Assembly: GCF_011075055.1 (NCBI RefSeq)
Contig: NC_058153.1
Location: forward strand, 12,276,001-12,340,000
Direction of reading: 5' to 3'
DNA: 64,000 bases
Source of the DNA: Mangifera indica
Lineage: Eukaryota; Streptophyta; Magnoliopsida; Sapindales; Anacardiaceae
Below are positions 52,560-62,499 of the stretch, in pieces; the first letter of the stretch is position 1, and the number at the start of each line of letters is the position of its first letter. The notes beneath the pieces were generated by a model that had not been told where the DNA came from, did no database searches, and saw only the letters and a program-made list of their open reading frames with translations. A program made the position numbers and the translations under genes.

Positions 52560-52960
52560 CCTACAATTGCAGCGGTAACTCACAGAGCTACAGTTGATGA
52601 CACAGGGAGATAAGGCGTTCACGAGACAATCCTTGGTAAATATATTGGCAAGCTAAGATATGGTAGGAATATGTCAGAGTTGAATAACCTCACGAGCAAC
52701 CAACTTACGAATGAAATGCAGATCAATGTCAATATACCCAGTGCGAGCATGAAACACGAGATTGGTAGTCATGTACAGAGTGGACTGATTGTCACACAAT
52801 AAAAGTGGCGATGAATGCAATGGAATACCGAGTTCTTGTAAAAGATAGCAAAACCATTAAACATCAACAATCACATGTGCAAGGTCATGGTACTCAAACT
52901 TGGCGCTAGAACAAGACATAACAGCCTGTTTCTTAGTATAACAACAAACAAGGTTGCGTC
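52560..52960 (-). pseudogene. Copia-type pol 3' end (RNase H) remnant
   Basis: The minus-strand translation contains LLLCDNQSTLYMTTNLVFHA, then RTGYIDIDLHFV and later LANIFTKDCL, matching the order of the RNase H end of plant Copia polyproteins (catalytic Asp in CDNQS, HARTKHIEID-type and LADIFTK-type motifs). Stops and a frame change break it. The polyprotein upstream of about 52,960 is missing or unrecognisable. Confidence 0.75.
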
Positions 52961-53244
52961 CAAGAAACTATGGCTATCAAATGCTAGATTAGGAGTGTCA
53001 TTAAAGAGTGGAGATTGTGATCATGCATCGACAACTATCAAATGCTACAAATCTTAAATGGCAAACACATCAAGAAACTACGGCTTCCACGTACGATAAG
53101 TATCATGAACCATGAGGGAAGAAAAATAGCTCTCAATGTTGACCATTGTAGGTAGCAAGAGGGTAAGTAGATGTCGGATTAGCAGAGGTAATTGCCAATG
53201 ATAAGGAAAGTGGCAGGAACAAAGATGAAGAATCGACAATAAGT

Positions 53245-53865
53245 TCATAATTCTCTATCTAATTATTTAAATTAATAAAAAGTTAATAATTAATAATTAG
53301 TAATTACAATTTTTTGGCTAATTGATTGAAAGTTTTTTAGAGCACGGTTACTAATTACAAACATGCTCATAAAATATATCACTATAATTCAAACTTTGAT
53401 TAAAAAAATATAACTTTAAATATCTAAAAACATCACTAAGGAAGCATCTTGCATCATTTTTCAAAAAATTTTTTAAAATAAAAATTGATAATAAAATATA
53501 AATTGCTTGAAAAAAGGTCACATAATTTATATGGGTTGATTACCTGCTTTAGAGAAGATGATACTTGGAAAATAGCATAGTGGAATATTAATTTTCAAAT
53601 TCTATTTAGAAGATGCAATATGGTATTTTTTTTATTTTTTAAACAAATTTACACATTGTCTCCATATTTTCTTTTATTATCATTATTAAGGAATATATTT
53701 TTATTGTTCTTAATAATTATTGAAAAAAAGATTTTATATATCGAGTAAATTAAAGGGATGGGCATCCTTATAAGATTCTTCCAAACACACAAGTCTTGGT
53801 CAATGGTTATTAAGATGGTGGAACCTTTTAGAATTCCAAATTTTAACTTATTATACAATCAGTCT
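53245..53865. repeat. Dispersed repeat family U, copy 3
   Basis: Same landmark order as at 43,330 (AATTTATATGGGTTGATTAC, TTAGAAGATGCAATATGG, GGGATGGGCATCCTTATAAG, AGTCTTGGTCAATGGTTATT). Non-coding. Confidence 0.7.
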
Positions 53866-54711
53866 TTCTAGTATTAATGGATGAAACTGATTTTCAAAAA
53901 ATTCTCCATCTTTTCTTTCAGCTAATTAACTACATATTATTGGTAATTAGGTTATTTTTTGGATAGATATTTCTTTGAAAAAAACTTAAGTCTAGTTAAG
54001 CTAGCTTATAATAGATATACTACCAATATTATTAACTAAAATTCTAAAAAATATATAAATCTAAACTAAGGTAGATGCTATGAGGTAATTTCATCAAAAT
54101 ATATTTTAACATGCAAGGGGTATGTGTGTTCATATTCACAAGTATATTACAAAGAAATGGACTAAACAATGATTTTAACATACAAACAAAAGATTGATCG
54201 CAAACCTCAAAACTATACAAAATCCTGTTATAAATTATGCATGCTCATCCACCACCATATAGCAAGCTCACTATGCTAAAGTTATGATTACAGCATAATA
54301 AAGATATTGTGCAGAACTATGAGGGTTGGTATCTTTTACTTATTTTCCGGATTGAAAACTTCATTTAAATTTTCACCCATTCATTATCCTAATCCAATGA
54401 TGTAGAGATCAGATGAAAGTGTGCAAGTCATACATTATAGTTAAAATATCACATTCAACCATAATTCTAGAAACGAACAGAAGATAATTTTAGATCAATA
54501 CAAAGGACCAGGCAGAGTGAAAACTTGAGGCATGTCTATAGTGATTCAGCCATCCATAATATGGGCTAAAAAATAGATTAAAGAATTTTTAGTTATCAAA
54601 ACGTAATGAACAGAAAAAATTTTGCCATGCTGAAGGAAAGCTCACTAAAAGGAAATGAAAAATGAGAAAAAAAAAAATTGAACAAAAAACAAAACCTATG
54701 TGATACTCCAC
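53866..54711. other. Gene-free spacer
   Basis: No recognisable exon. It was searched for continuation of the CHD1-type fragment on the minus strand, without success. Confidence 0.45.
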
Positions 54712-55870
54712 CTTGTACTCATCCATAGAATCTTGAGCAAAAGCAATATCTACGTCCTTCTCCCTAAAACCAAACATCAAAAAGAAATATTGTACATTAA
54801 TTATTGTCATGAGACAACTTCATCTGAATATAAGAAGCAAAATAAAGCAACAGAATATAATGGAGGAAACCACAAATGATAAAGTGATGTAGCACTCTTC
54901 CCCCTTCAGAGAGCCTAGATATACTATTTTAGCGCAAAAGATATTTTATCCAGAAAAGCATGGAAAACTAGATACTACAATTTACTTTAAAAAAAAAAAC
55001 AATTGCACTGAAAATGAGATAACTAATCCTATTTTGTATACAAGATTAGAAAGAATGATAAATCTAGTCTAATTATACCAGGTCGCTTCTGCATATGAAA
55101 GGCCTTGCCACTTGACTAAATACTCCAGCATCACATTATCGAAGCTATCTTTACTGATTCAATCAGCAATTATCCTCTCAACTGAATAATTACAAAAACA
55201 TTAATGCAAAAGAAAGAAAACTGAACATATTTAAGGATGTACATAAAGAAGTATATAATTTTTAGACTTTGAGAAATATAATTTTTTGAGAATACATGGA
55301 GAGGTAAAATATGTTACCATAGTAAAAGAAACAGAGAGCAACGAACTCATTGACACCCAATAACATGTCATTTATTATGAGAATTATTTAGGACAGAGCA
55401 CATGATAAAAATGTATAGAACAGAACTTTTTTTTCCATGAACTCCATCAAGTAAATTTTGAAACAAGTTTTAAAACTTGCTTATTTAGACTTTTAAGATC
55501 CTGCTATGAAGTAATAACATGTCCTCCCTGAAGCAAGTTAAATGACTGATTATAGACTTCCATATAATAGCAAACACCAATAAGACTAGGGAACTAAATA
55601 CATTATCGTAAAATCTATGCAATTGCTTATTTTTGGATAAATATTGATCTCCATTCATGTTTCACTAAAAAAGATACAAATCACAAGTGAAAGGGAATGA
55701 ATCATTAAAATGCTTATTGCAAGATCATGCATGCATAAGAAATAAGAACTCCAAAAATGAATTGGTGTATATGAGACAGGCATTACCTCTTCTCGTGAAG
55801 CAGCCTTCCAGTACCTTATATCCACTGTTACTTTTTTTTTATAATTCAAAACCTTTTTAAAACCACAAAG
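54712..55870 (-). pseudogene. CHD1/CHR5-type chromatin remodeller fragment (chromodomain region)
   Basis: Three minus-strand exons fit the chromodomain region of plant CHD1-family (CHR5) nucleosome remodellers. Exon a, 55870-55787, encodes LCGFKKVLNYKKKVTVDIRY and WKAASREE. Exon b, 55181-55079, encodes VERIIAD, a stop, then ISKDSFDNVMLEYLVKWQGL and SYAEATW, the hallmark chromodomain core. Exon c, 54763-54712, encodes EKDVDIAFAQDSMDEYK. Borders are GT-AG and phases are compatible between b and c. A decayed exon between a and b is suggested near 55,665-55,613 (SET, stop, MEINIY). The TGA at 55,161-55,159 replaces an expected Arg codon (CGA to TGA). The SNF2 ATPase exons that should follow are absent down to 53.9 kb, and the first chromodomain half is not seen. 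So this is a non-functional segment of a much larger gene. Confidence 0.8.
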
Positions 55871-56015
55871 CTGCAAACTCACACAGATAAAATGTAAAGG
55901 TCGTGTGAACAATAAAGGAAAAAAGAAAAATAACATAAAAAGTTGCATTAATGTCAACTCCCACATAATTATACAGAAATATGACACAACTTGGTAACAA
56001 CATACATGAACAACA

Positions 56016-56560
56016 TATCTAAGATTGAGAATTCGAAGCATACATTTTGAAGCAGAAGAAATAACAAATGCGACTGGCCTTTCCATTTTATTAGGAATTC
56101 CACCTCATTCCAATGAGGCTCAGAATCAAATAAGTGACTTAATAGCACTGATTTTAGAACTATGGGAAAGACGCTTACTACTTTAGTTGAACAGAAATGC
56201 GGAATTCACAACATTGAAAATAAATTCAATGTTTGAGTCCACTTTCCATACGGAAGAAATAACAATGCGGCCAAATTTTTTGAGGGCACAACTATGAGAA
56301 AGAAGAACAAATCAGGAAGAAGAACTACTGACCGGCAAGAATGACGCCTGATATGTTGGAGACAGAGCTACTTACCGCCTGAGATGATGACTGAAACTAG
56401 AACGACGGTAACAGAGCTATGATCCTTTTCTGGCAAGAAACAAAAACAGTGACGTCGGAGAGTTCAAGATGAAAAGATCGACAGTAGGCTATGGCTACGC
56501 GGTGCTGTGCAGAAGAAGAGACAGTGATATTTGCTTTTTGACTTAGGGTTGCCTCTGTAC
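56016..56560 (-). other. Possible leader and first exon attached to the CHD1-type fragment
   Basis: On the minus strand a G+C-richer stretch (about 56,530-56,376) ends in a canonical donor GTAAG (56,375-56,371). Further on an ATG at 56,086 opens MERPVAFVISSASKCMLRIL, which does not match CHD1 proteins as I know them. The CHD1 exons may have been joined to a foreign promoter, or this may be an unrelated small gene. Evidence is weak. Confidence 0.25.
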
Positions 56561-56611
56561 TTTTTGCCTTTTCGATTTAATTACTGAATGAGCTGTATAG
56601 CATTTCTAGAA

Positions 56612-57651
56612 GGGAGAAGGACTATTTCCCACCCATCTTTTGATGCTTTCTCAAAATGCCACACACGGCAGATGAAAATCCAGTTTTTTCACCCATAAAC
56701 TGTTAAAATGAATGATATATGTTTGCATAAGGGTAAAATATCTATTTTACCCTTGTTAGATGAAATGACAAAAATACCCCTCAATTTAATTTCTCAAAAT
56801 TGATGTGAGGGTTTTACCATTCACCCCCCTTAGGTTTTAGAAACTAACATTTTCACCTTACCTAAAGTTTTTAAACTTTAAAAACTAACATTTTCACCCC
56901 CAAACCTAGGGTTTCCATATTTTTTAAAATACAACCGCCCCCCATAACTTTCAAAACTAGCATTTCACCCCCATTCTTCAACTCATCTCCCGACGTCTTC
57001 TTCGGCGTCGTCACCGGCCTCCTCATTCTCCTGGTGCGACCGTGGTGGTGCGACGAAGAGATCTTCATCTCCTCGTCGCACGGTGCGACGAAGAGACGGA
57101 GATCTCTTCGTCGCTCGTCATCCAGATCTGGGAGATCGGTTTCAAACTTCGCTCGTCCTCCAGATATGGGAGATCGCTCGATGAAGGTCTCTCTTCTTCT
57201 CTCTTCGTGGCTCATCGCATCTGGAAGACGTGACGACAAAGGACGACGAAGCATCGTCCTTCGTCTGTTCTTCCAGATCTGGACGACGCTTCGTCGTCTA
57301 GATCTGGGCAACGAAGGGTCGTCCTTCGTCGTCCTTTGTAGTCAGAGATGGGAGATCGGTCGAATGCGTCGGCCGTCGATGGTGGTCGGAGAAGGAGCAA
57401 ACCCCAGGGGTGAAATCTAAACTTTTCAAACTTTGAGGATGGGTTAGTTATTAGTTTTTAAAACCTGGAGGGGGGAAACGGTAAAATTTAAAAGTTTTAA
57501 GGTTTTAAATAGAAAATAACGATTTTGCCCTTGTCTCTAACTGAAAAATTGGACGGCAGTTTGGTCACGAATGGAAAAATTGGATTTTCATCTGTCGTGG
57601 ATGGCAATGTGAGAACGCATCAAAAGTTGGGTGGGAAATAGTCCTTCTCCC
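56612..57651. mobile_element. Complete non-autonomous Mutator-like element with GC-rich interior
   Basis: The 1,040-bp element is flanked by a perfect 9-bp target duplication TTTCTAGAA (56,603-56,611 and 57,652-57,660). Terminal inverted repeats start GGGAGAAGGACTATTTCCCA at the left and as the same sequence reverse complemented at the right. They stay alignable for about 90 bp, through CAGATGAAAATCCA. Sub-terminal parts are AT-rich with CACCCCC tracts. The core, about 56,990-57,410, is GC-rich and made of CGACGAAG/CTTCGTCG-type short inverted repeats that leave several frames open. No transposase. Its terminal sequence resembles the element at 7,302 (ACTATTTCCCACC), so both may belong to one family. 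Confidence 0.85.
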
Positions 57652-57660
57652 TTTCTAGAA

Positions 57661-58039
57661 TTTTGAAGTTGACTCCCAAAAACTTTTAAAGGAGCCATTA
57701 TTGCACTTCTAAGATTTCTAGAATTTTATTGGCCTATTTTGTCTTCGTTGGACCCATTTATTGTAAATTTTGTCGCTTTCAAATACTTGAGCCCGTAGGA
57801 ATAGATCCAAACTAGAAACTTAAGGGCCCTGGGTGTCGGCTGTAAAGGTTAATCGCGTTACGAATCAAGTGTTCTATTTTTATATTTATAGACAATTTTA
57901 AGATTTTTATGTATCTGTCACAAATTCAATTTCATTTTTTAATAAAGCTTTTTTCAAAATATTTTAATAATATCATACTATCAGCTCTAGCTAGAGTTTT
58001 CTGATTAAGATAATTGTATATACCGTATAATAATTTAAA
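57661..58039. other. Gene-free spacer
   Basis: Flank of the Mutator-like insertion. No gene recognised. Confidence 0.5.
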
Positions 58040-58440
58040 TGGGATTATTAATACAATAAGGAATCTTATCAAAATTCATATGCTTAATCCTTTTTATAAT
58101 AATTTGATAAGATCAATTTTAATGATAATCTTAAATTTTAAAGAAATTGAGTCTTAGGATCTTTCCTAGAACAATTTAAACGGAAAAATTCCTTCTAAGA
58201 TGATAGAAATATATACTAATTCGGTTTTTTTCAGTGTGACATATAATAATTCTCTAGTAAAACACTTGAAATGATTAAACAATTTATAACATTTGAAGAG
58301 AGTAATTATGAAGGAAATCCTTTTCTTTATAGATTACCATTGAACAAAAGTCACAACATGTTGGAACCACCATCATTGGCACTAAAAGTTTTATTAGATG
58401 ATAAAGAAGATGATAGTATTTTGTTTACATTGAGCTTAGT
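58040..58440 (+). pseudogene. Decayed C-terminal piece of an LRR receptor-like protein
   Basis: Nucleotide and translated similarity to the end of the RLP gene at 20,931-25,465. The last LRRs are broken by stops and frameshifts (NNLNGKIPSKM near 58,170). Then an open piece, FITFEESNYEGNPFLYRLPL from about 58,280, corresponds to FATFEESSYEGNKFLCGLPL in the other gene, with the C-cap Cys changed to Tyr. The membrane helix is lost. This is a much older relic than the RLP at 20.9 kb. Confidence 0.8.
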
Positions 58441-58674
58441 TTGGTATTGTAGCCAAACTTGAGCTTAAACCAATTCAAACGGAGCTAGTCAAGCTCAACT
58501 CTTTCAAGCTAAGTTGAAATCGAATTGGGTCAAACTTGAACTCAACTTCAAATCCATCCTAGTGGAAACTTGATAATTTATTTAGTTATATACTAACTGT
58601 TTATACTCATGTAAATGAAATCTATCTAACGGTTATATGGTTACAAAGTATGCTATAGATGACATTTTCTTAGA

Positions 58675-59166
58675 GAAATCTTATGTATTTAATTTTGGTC
58701 TTCTAATTTTAGAGATTATATCTGGTCACAGGAGCAATAACAATATTTTTTATAACAATCAACCCCTCAACCTCGTTGGATATGTAAGTTCATACTGTTA
58801 ACTAGTTCACATTTATCATCTATGCATCTCAATAAATAGACTTAATGGTTTCGAGTGACACTGGCATGGCAATTGTGGAACAAAGATGCAGCCATTGAAC
58901 TAACGAATCCAACACTAAGTGTTTCATATTGTCAAGACCAAGTTTTGAAATGCATTAACTTGGCTTTGCTTTGTGTTGAACACAACCCAATGGACAGACC
59001 TACCATGCCGGTTGTTATTTCTATGTTAACGAGCGAAGGTGTGAAATTGTCAATGCCAAAACAGCCTGCGTTTTCCATTGAAAGGATGAATGCTGTAGAC
59101 AATCCGAGTGGAATGAACTACTGTGCAATAAATAATTTAGCTATGTCTGAGATGAATCCACGATGA
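58675..59166 (+). pseudogene. 3' end of an S-domain-type receptor kinase (relic)
   Basis: Two exons of the kinase C-lobe. The first, to 58,783, encodes [19 protein letters not shown] and ends at donor GTAAGT. The second, 58,864-59,166, starts AWQLWNKDAAIELTNPTLSV, contains MDRPTMPVVISMLTSE and ends PKQPAFSIER plus a short tail and TGA. This order (subdomains IX-XI, then PxQPAF) is typical of plant S-domain/CRK-type receptor kinases. The acceptor before the last exon reads TG instead of AG, and all upstream exons are missing, so it cannot produce a kinase. Confidence 0.75.
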
Positions 59167-59299
59167 AGGATAAGTCAGGTTATAATTTTGTGCAATGAGA
59201 AAAAAGAAAAGATTAGAAAATAGCAATCCAAAGTAATAATTAAAAATTTAAGGTCTAACTCCTATAAAAATTTAGAATTTTAGTCACTTTGATATTACC

Positions 59300-60035
59300 G
59301 GATTACAGTCAAAAATCAAGCTAACCATGTTGTTCAATTTTATCAAATTGATAAGCTCATAAATCTCTATCTATTTATTCAAATCAACAATAAGTTATTA
59401 ATTAGTAATTATATCATAATATAATATAATTTTAAATTTCTTACAACATTCTTGTATTATTTTTTCAAATTATTTTTTTACTTAGAAAATAGGATGATGG
59501 AACTTTAATTTTCAAATCCTATTTAAAAGATGCAATTTGGATTTTTGAAAATCGTTGGGACTCAAAACCGAGGACAAAGAACCTGGCAACATTACTCAAG
59601 AATCAATCTCATCCCTACATCTAATCACATCACAGAAGAAAGGGGAGAAACTTATCTTGACCGTCTGATCACTGGGGAGACCTGATTTGCAGCTGCGGTA
59701 GACAGACCTTGATGCAACAGAAGAGAATGAAAGCCAGCCCCAATTTCGTCGAATCTTCTTGAATACGCCAGGAAGAGAAGATATTTTCTCCTCATTATTT
59801 ACGTTGAAGCGGTGCGTTTTTACGTTTGATAAAAACACACCATTTTACGGTTCCCTCTTCAGCCTTAACAATTCGTGTTTTTTTTTTTTTGCAAACTTGC
59901 ACATTTCCCTGGATTTTCTTTTATTATCAATGTAATTAAGGAAAATATTTTTATTTTTAATAGTATTAGTGAAAAAAGATTATATTGGGTAAATTAAAGG
60001 GATTGGTCTCCTTATAAGGTTCTTCCAAACCATGG
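59300..60035. repeat. Dispersed repeat family U, copy 4, with an inserted GC-richer segment
   Basis: U landmarks occur at 59,330-59,550 and 59,890-60,035. Between them, about 59,556-59,880, is a GC-richer piece with an 80-codon minus-strand frame (GVFKKIRRNWGWLSFSSVAS) that I do not recognise. It may be a captured exon or an inserted fragment. Confidence 0.5.
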
Positions 60036-60273
60036 CTAATCAATTTATATGGCATGAAAAAACTCCAGGCGGAAGACTTTTGTCCTATCTTACACAAGAC
60101 TTTAAACTGATTACAGTTGGTGAAGATAAATGTCATCAACAAACAGATCGAGTCTGTCCATTTTCTACGGCAATTTGTTATCGAAAATGAATAAAAGCCA
60201 TTAAAAATTAGTGATTTTACAGTAATTTTATGTTGGATTTGCCAGAAATGAGTACTGAAATATCATAGCTTAC

Positions 60274-60415
60274 TTGCAACCTTAGAAAGTACCCAATCAT
60301 TATCGTAAGGGACTTCCTACACATAGTAACCACGCTGCTCCTTCTCCTTGGCGAAAGAAACTTTAGTGAAACTCAGATTATAAGATACGTAGTTATAAAC
60401 TTCATATATCGGTGA
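60274..60415 (-). pseudogene. Relic of the GH18 domain end (CHRK1-type kinase gene)
   Basis: The minus strand reads NYVSYNLSF, TKVSFAKEKEQRGYYV, stop, EVPYDNDWVLSKVA and ends at a donor (GTAAG). It aligns with [24 protein letters not shown] and [11 protein letters not shown] at the end of exon 1 of the intact gene. The Trp codon of VWEV has become TAG (60,319-60,317), and about 15 codons are deleted upstream. Confidence 0.8.
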
Positions 60416-60525
60416 AAATTGAACTTGACCCAGACTGTTTTAAAGTTCAATTATTCTAACCCTGGTGCCTTTCAGCCAAGCACAGTCCTTCCCTTGCGTC
60501 ATCAACCGGAAATATTTCTGAATTT

Positions 60526-60570
60526 TTAGTCATTTTCTTTTTCATCAGTTTGTTCCGAGAAAGCAGGCTT
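60526..60570 (-). pseudogene. Relic of the kinase C-terminus (CHRK1-type kinase gene)
   Basis: The minus strand reads KPAFSEQTDEKEND then TAA. It matches [13 protein letters not shown] near the end of the intact GH18 receptor kinase. Although it encodes the end of the protein, it lies upstream (in minus-strand order) of the GH18 relic at 60,274, so the two relics are not in gene order. Confidence 0.6.
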
Positions 60571-60844
60571 GATTTGGAAATATAGCTTATGTTAATAACA
60601 CTAGAAGAAAAAGTTGATTGCCTTCTAAGTCAATAGTCAATATAATTGGAATGCCCAAATTACATAAATTCCCAAGTAGATAATGCTCAGTATTGCATTG
60701 TCGTGTCATATGTGTTTGTTATTGATTCTCCAATAAAATGATCCAAAAAACATTTTACAGTCAATTTAACAATAACAATTCTAATTTTAACGTCTAACTC
60801 CTATAAAGATTTAAAAATTTAGTCACTTTGAGAATAATAAATTA

Positions 60845-61430
60845 CTTACAGAGGTCAAGCTAGCCATGTTGTTTAATTTTATCAAATTGATAAGCTCATA
60901 ATTCTTCATCTAAATATTCAAATTAACAATAAGTTACATATATAATATAATTTTAAATATCATAAAACATCACTAAGGAAGCACCCTATCTTGTTTCTTC
61001 TAATGATTTTTCTTTTTAAATAAAATTGATAATACAAAATAAAATGGATGAAAAAATGTTCGATAATTTATATGGGTGGATATATTGCTTGCTTTTGAAG
61101 AGATGATACTTGACTATCAATGATACATGTCTTAATTATATAGTTTATTAAATTACGGTAATCTTTTTATTTGGAAAATAAGGTGGTGAAACATTAATTT
61201 TAAAATTTTATTTAGAAGATGCAATATCAATTATTTTTTTTTGAAAAAAAAAACAAACTTACACATTGTCCCTTTATTTTCTTTTATTATCATTATATTT
61301 AAGGAAAATATTTTTTATTTTTTAAGTTATGGGTCTCCTTATAAGATTCTTCCAAACACACAAGTCTTGATCAATGATTGTTAAAATGATAGAGCCTTTT
61401 AAAATTTCAAATTTCATTTATCAAATTAAC
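60845..61430. repeat. Dispersed repeat family U, copy 5
   Basis: Same landmark order as the other U copies, ending AAACACACAAGTCTTGATCA. Non-coding. Confidence 0.65.
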
Positions 61431-62499
61431 AAACAAAATATAAAACAAAAAAATATTATAATTTGAAATGATAACAAATGCATCAACATAATTTATTAGA
61501 CTAAAGATAAAAATCTCCGATGATAACTAATACACTATTAAACTAAAAATCTTAAAATTATAAACTAAGTCAAAAATGAAATCAATTTATGATTTTATAA
61601 AAAGGGGAAACTGAACAAATGTGAAGAATGTGTGTGTACATGCGTGTGACGTGATATTCAAATTCTTTTTATAATAAGAATATCAGTTTTTTGGTCATTT
61701 ATTTCAAACAACTCATTCATATTACTACTAGATTCTATTTTCTGGTATCGAGGCCCCCCTTCAGAGATGTCTACAGGCGTCTTCTTAATGCGGAGATGTA
61801 TGAGCTAGCATATTTTAATAATTTCATTTGGAAATGTGAACGACTACAGTTGCTCTTGAATCTGTCTCCAATCTCCTTAGTTTGGTCCCTTGAGTGTCTT
61901 GGCAATGTTGAATTGAGAAAGCAACCGAGGAGTTGATCGAGGGAGAAAAGAAAATGGTTGTAGCTTACTTCAATCAGTAGGGATCGAAGTGGAAAGGAGA
62001 AAGAGAGTAAAAAACTTTTGTTATTTTTATTTAAATTTTCTATTTTAAAGAAATTGCTTATGGGCTACATCAATTTGGATTGAGAATAATCTTTGAGGTG
62101 GCTGGTGGTCTCGGTCCGGCTACAATGAGATGAAAAGAGATATAAATTTTCTTTTAGGCGAGGCTGGGCCTAGAAATAAATTTTCATGCCTATTTTCATT
62201 TGAGGGTGGGCTTGGGCCTACCCGATCAAAGATTCTTTTTAAATTTGTTAATGTTAGGAACTAAGTAAAATCAGAGACTTGAGCCAGATTCGTTTTTGAA
62301 GCATATTATAATCTTATATATTGTTTAATTTTTTATTAAGAGTATATATTTCACGTAATTTTAACAAGAAAATGGTTTAACTTTAGATATTTATAAATAT
62401 CATGCATATTTAGAAATTTTAGATGTTTAGATTCACTCAAAAGTCTTTGAAACAAAGACAAAAAATTCCTAAAAAATGTTTCCATAAAACAATATAAAA
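61431..62499. other. Gene-free region
   Basis: AT-rich with a moderately GC-rich stretch at 61,740-61,990 that carries an 81-codon plus-strand frame without recognisable domains, and GGGCC-type motifs at 62,160-62,225. Nothing assigned. Confidence 0.4.

Noticed and set aside
57034..57420. 128-codon Arg/Ser-rich frame inside the Mutator-like element
   Set aside because: Several overlapping frames on both strands are open because the core is made of CGACGAAG-type repeats; no domain and no start context. Treated as element interior.
58040..59166. A single LRR-receptor kinase gene combining the RLP and kinase relics
   Set aside because: The kinase end is of the S-domain/CRK type, not LRR-RLK type, and no membrane or juxtamembrane exon links the two pieces.
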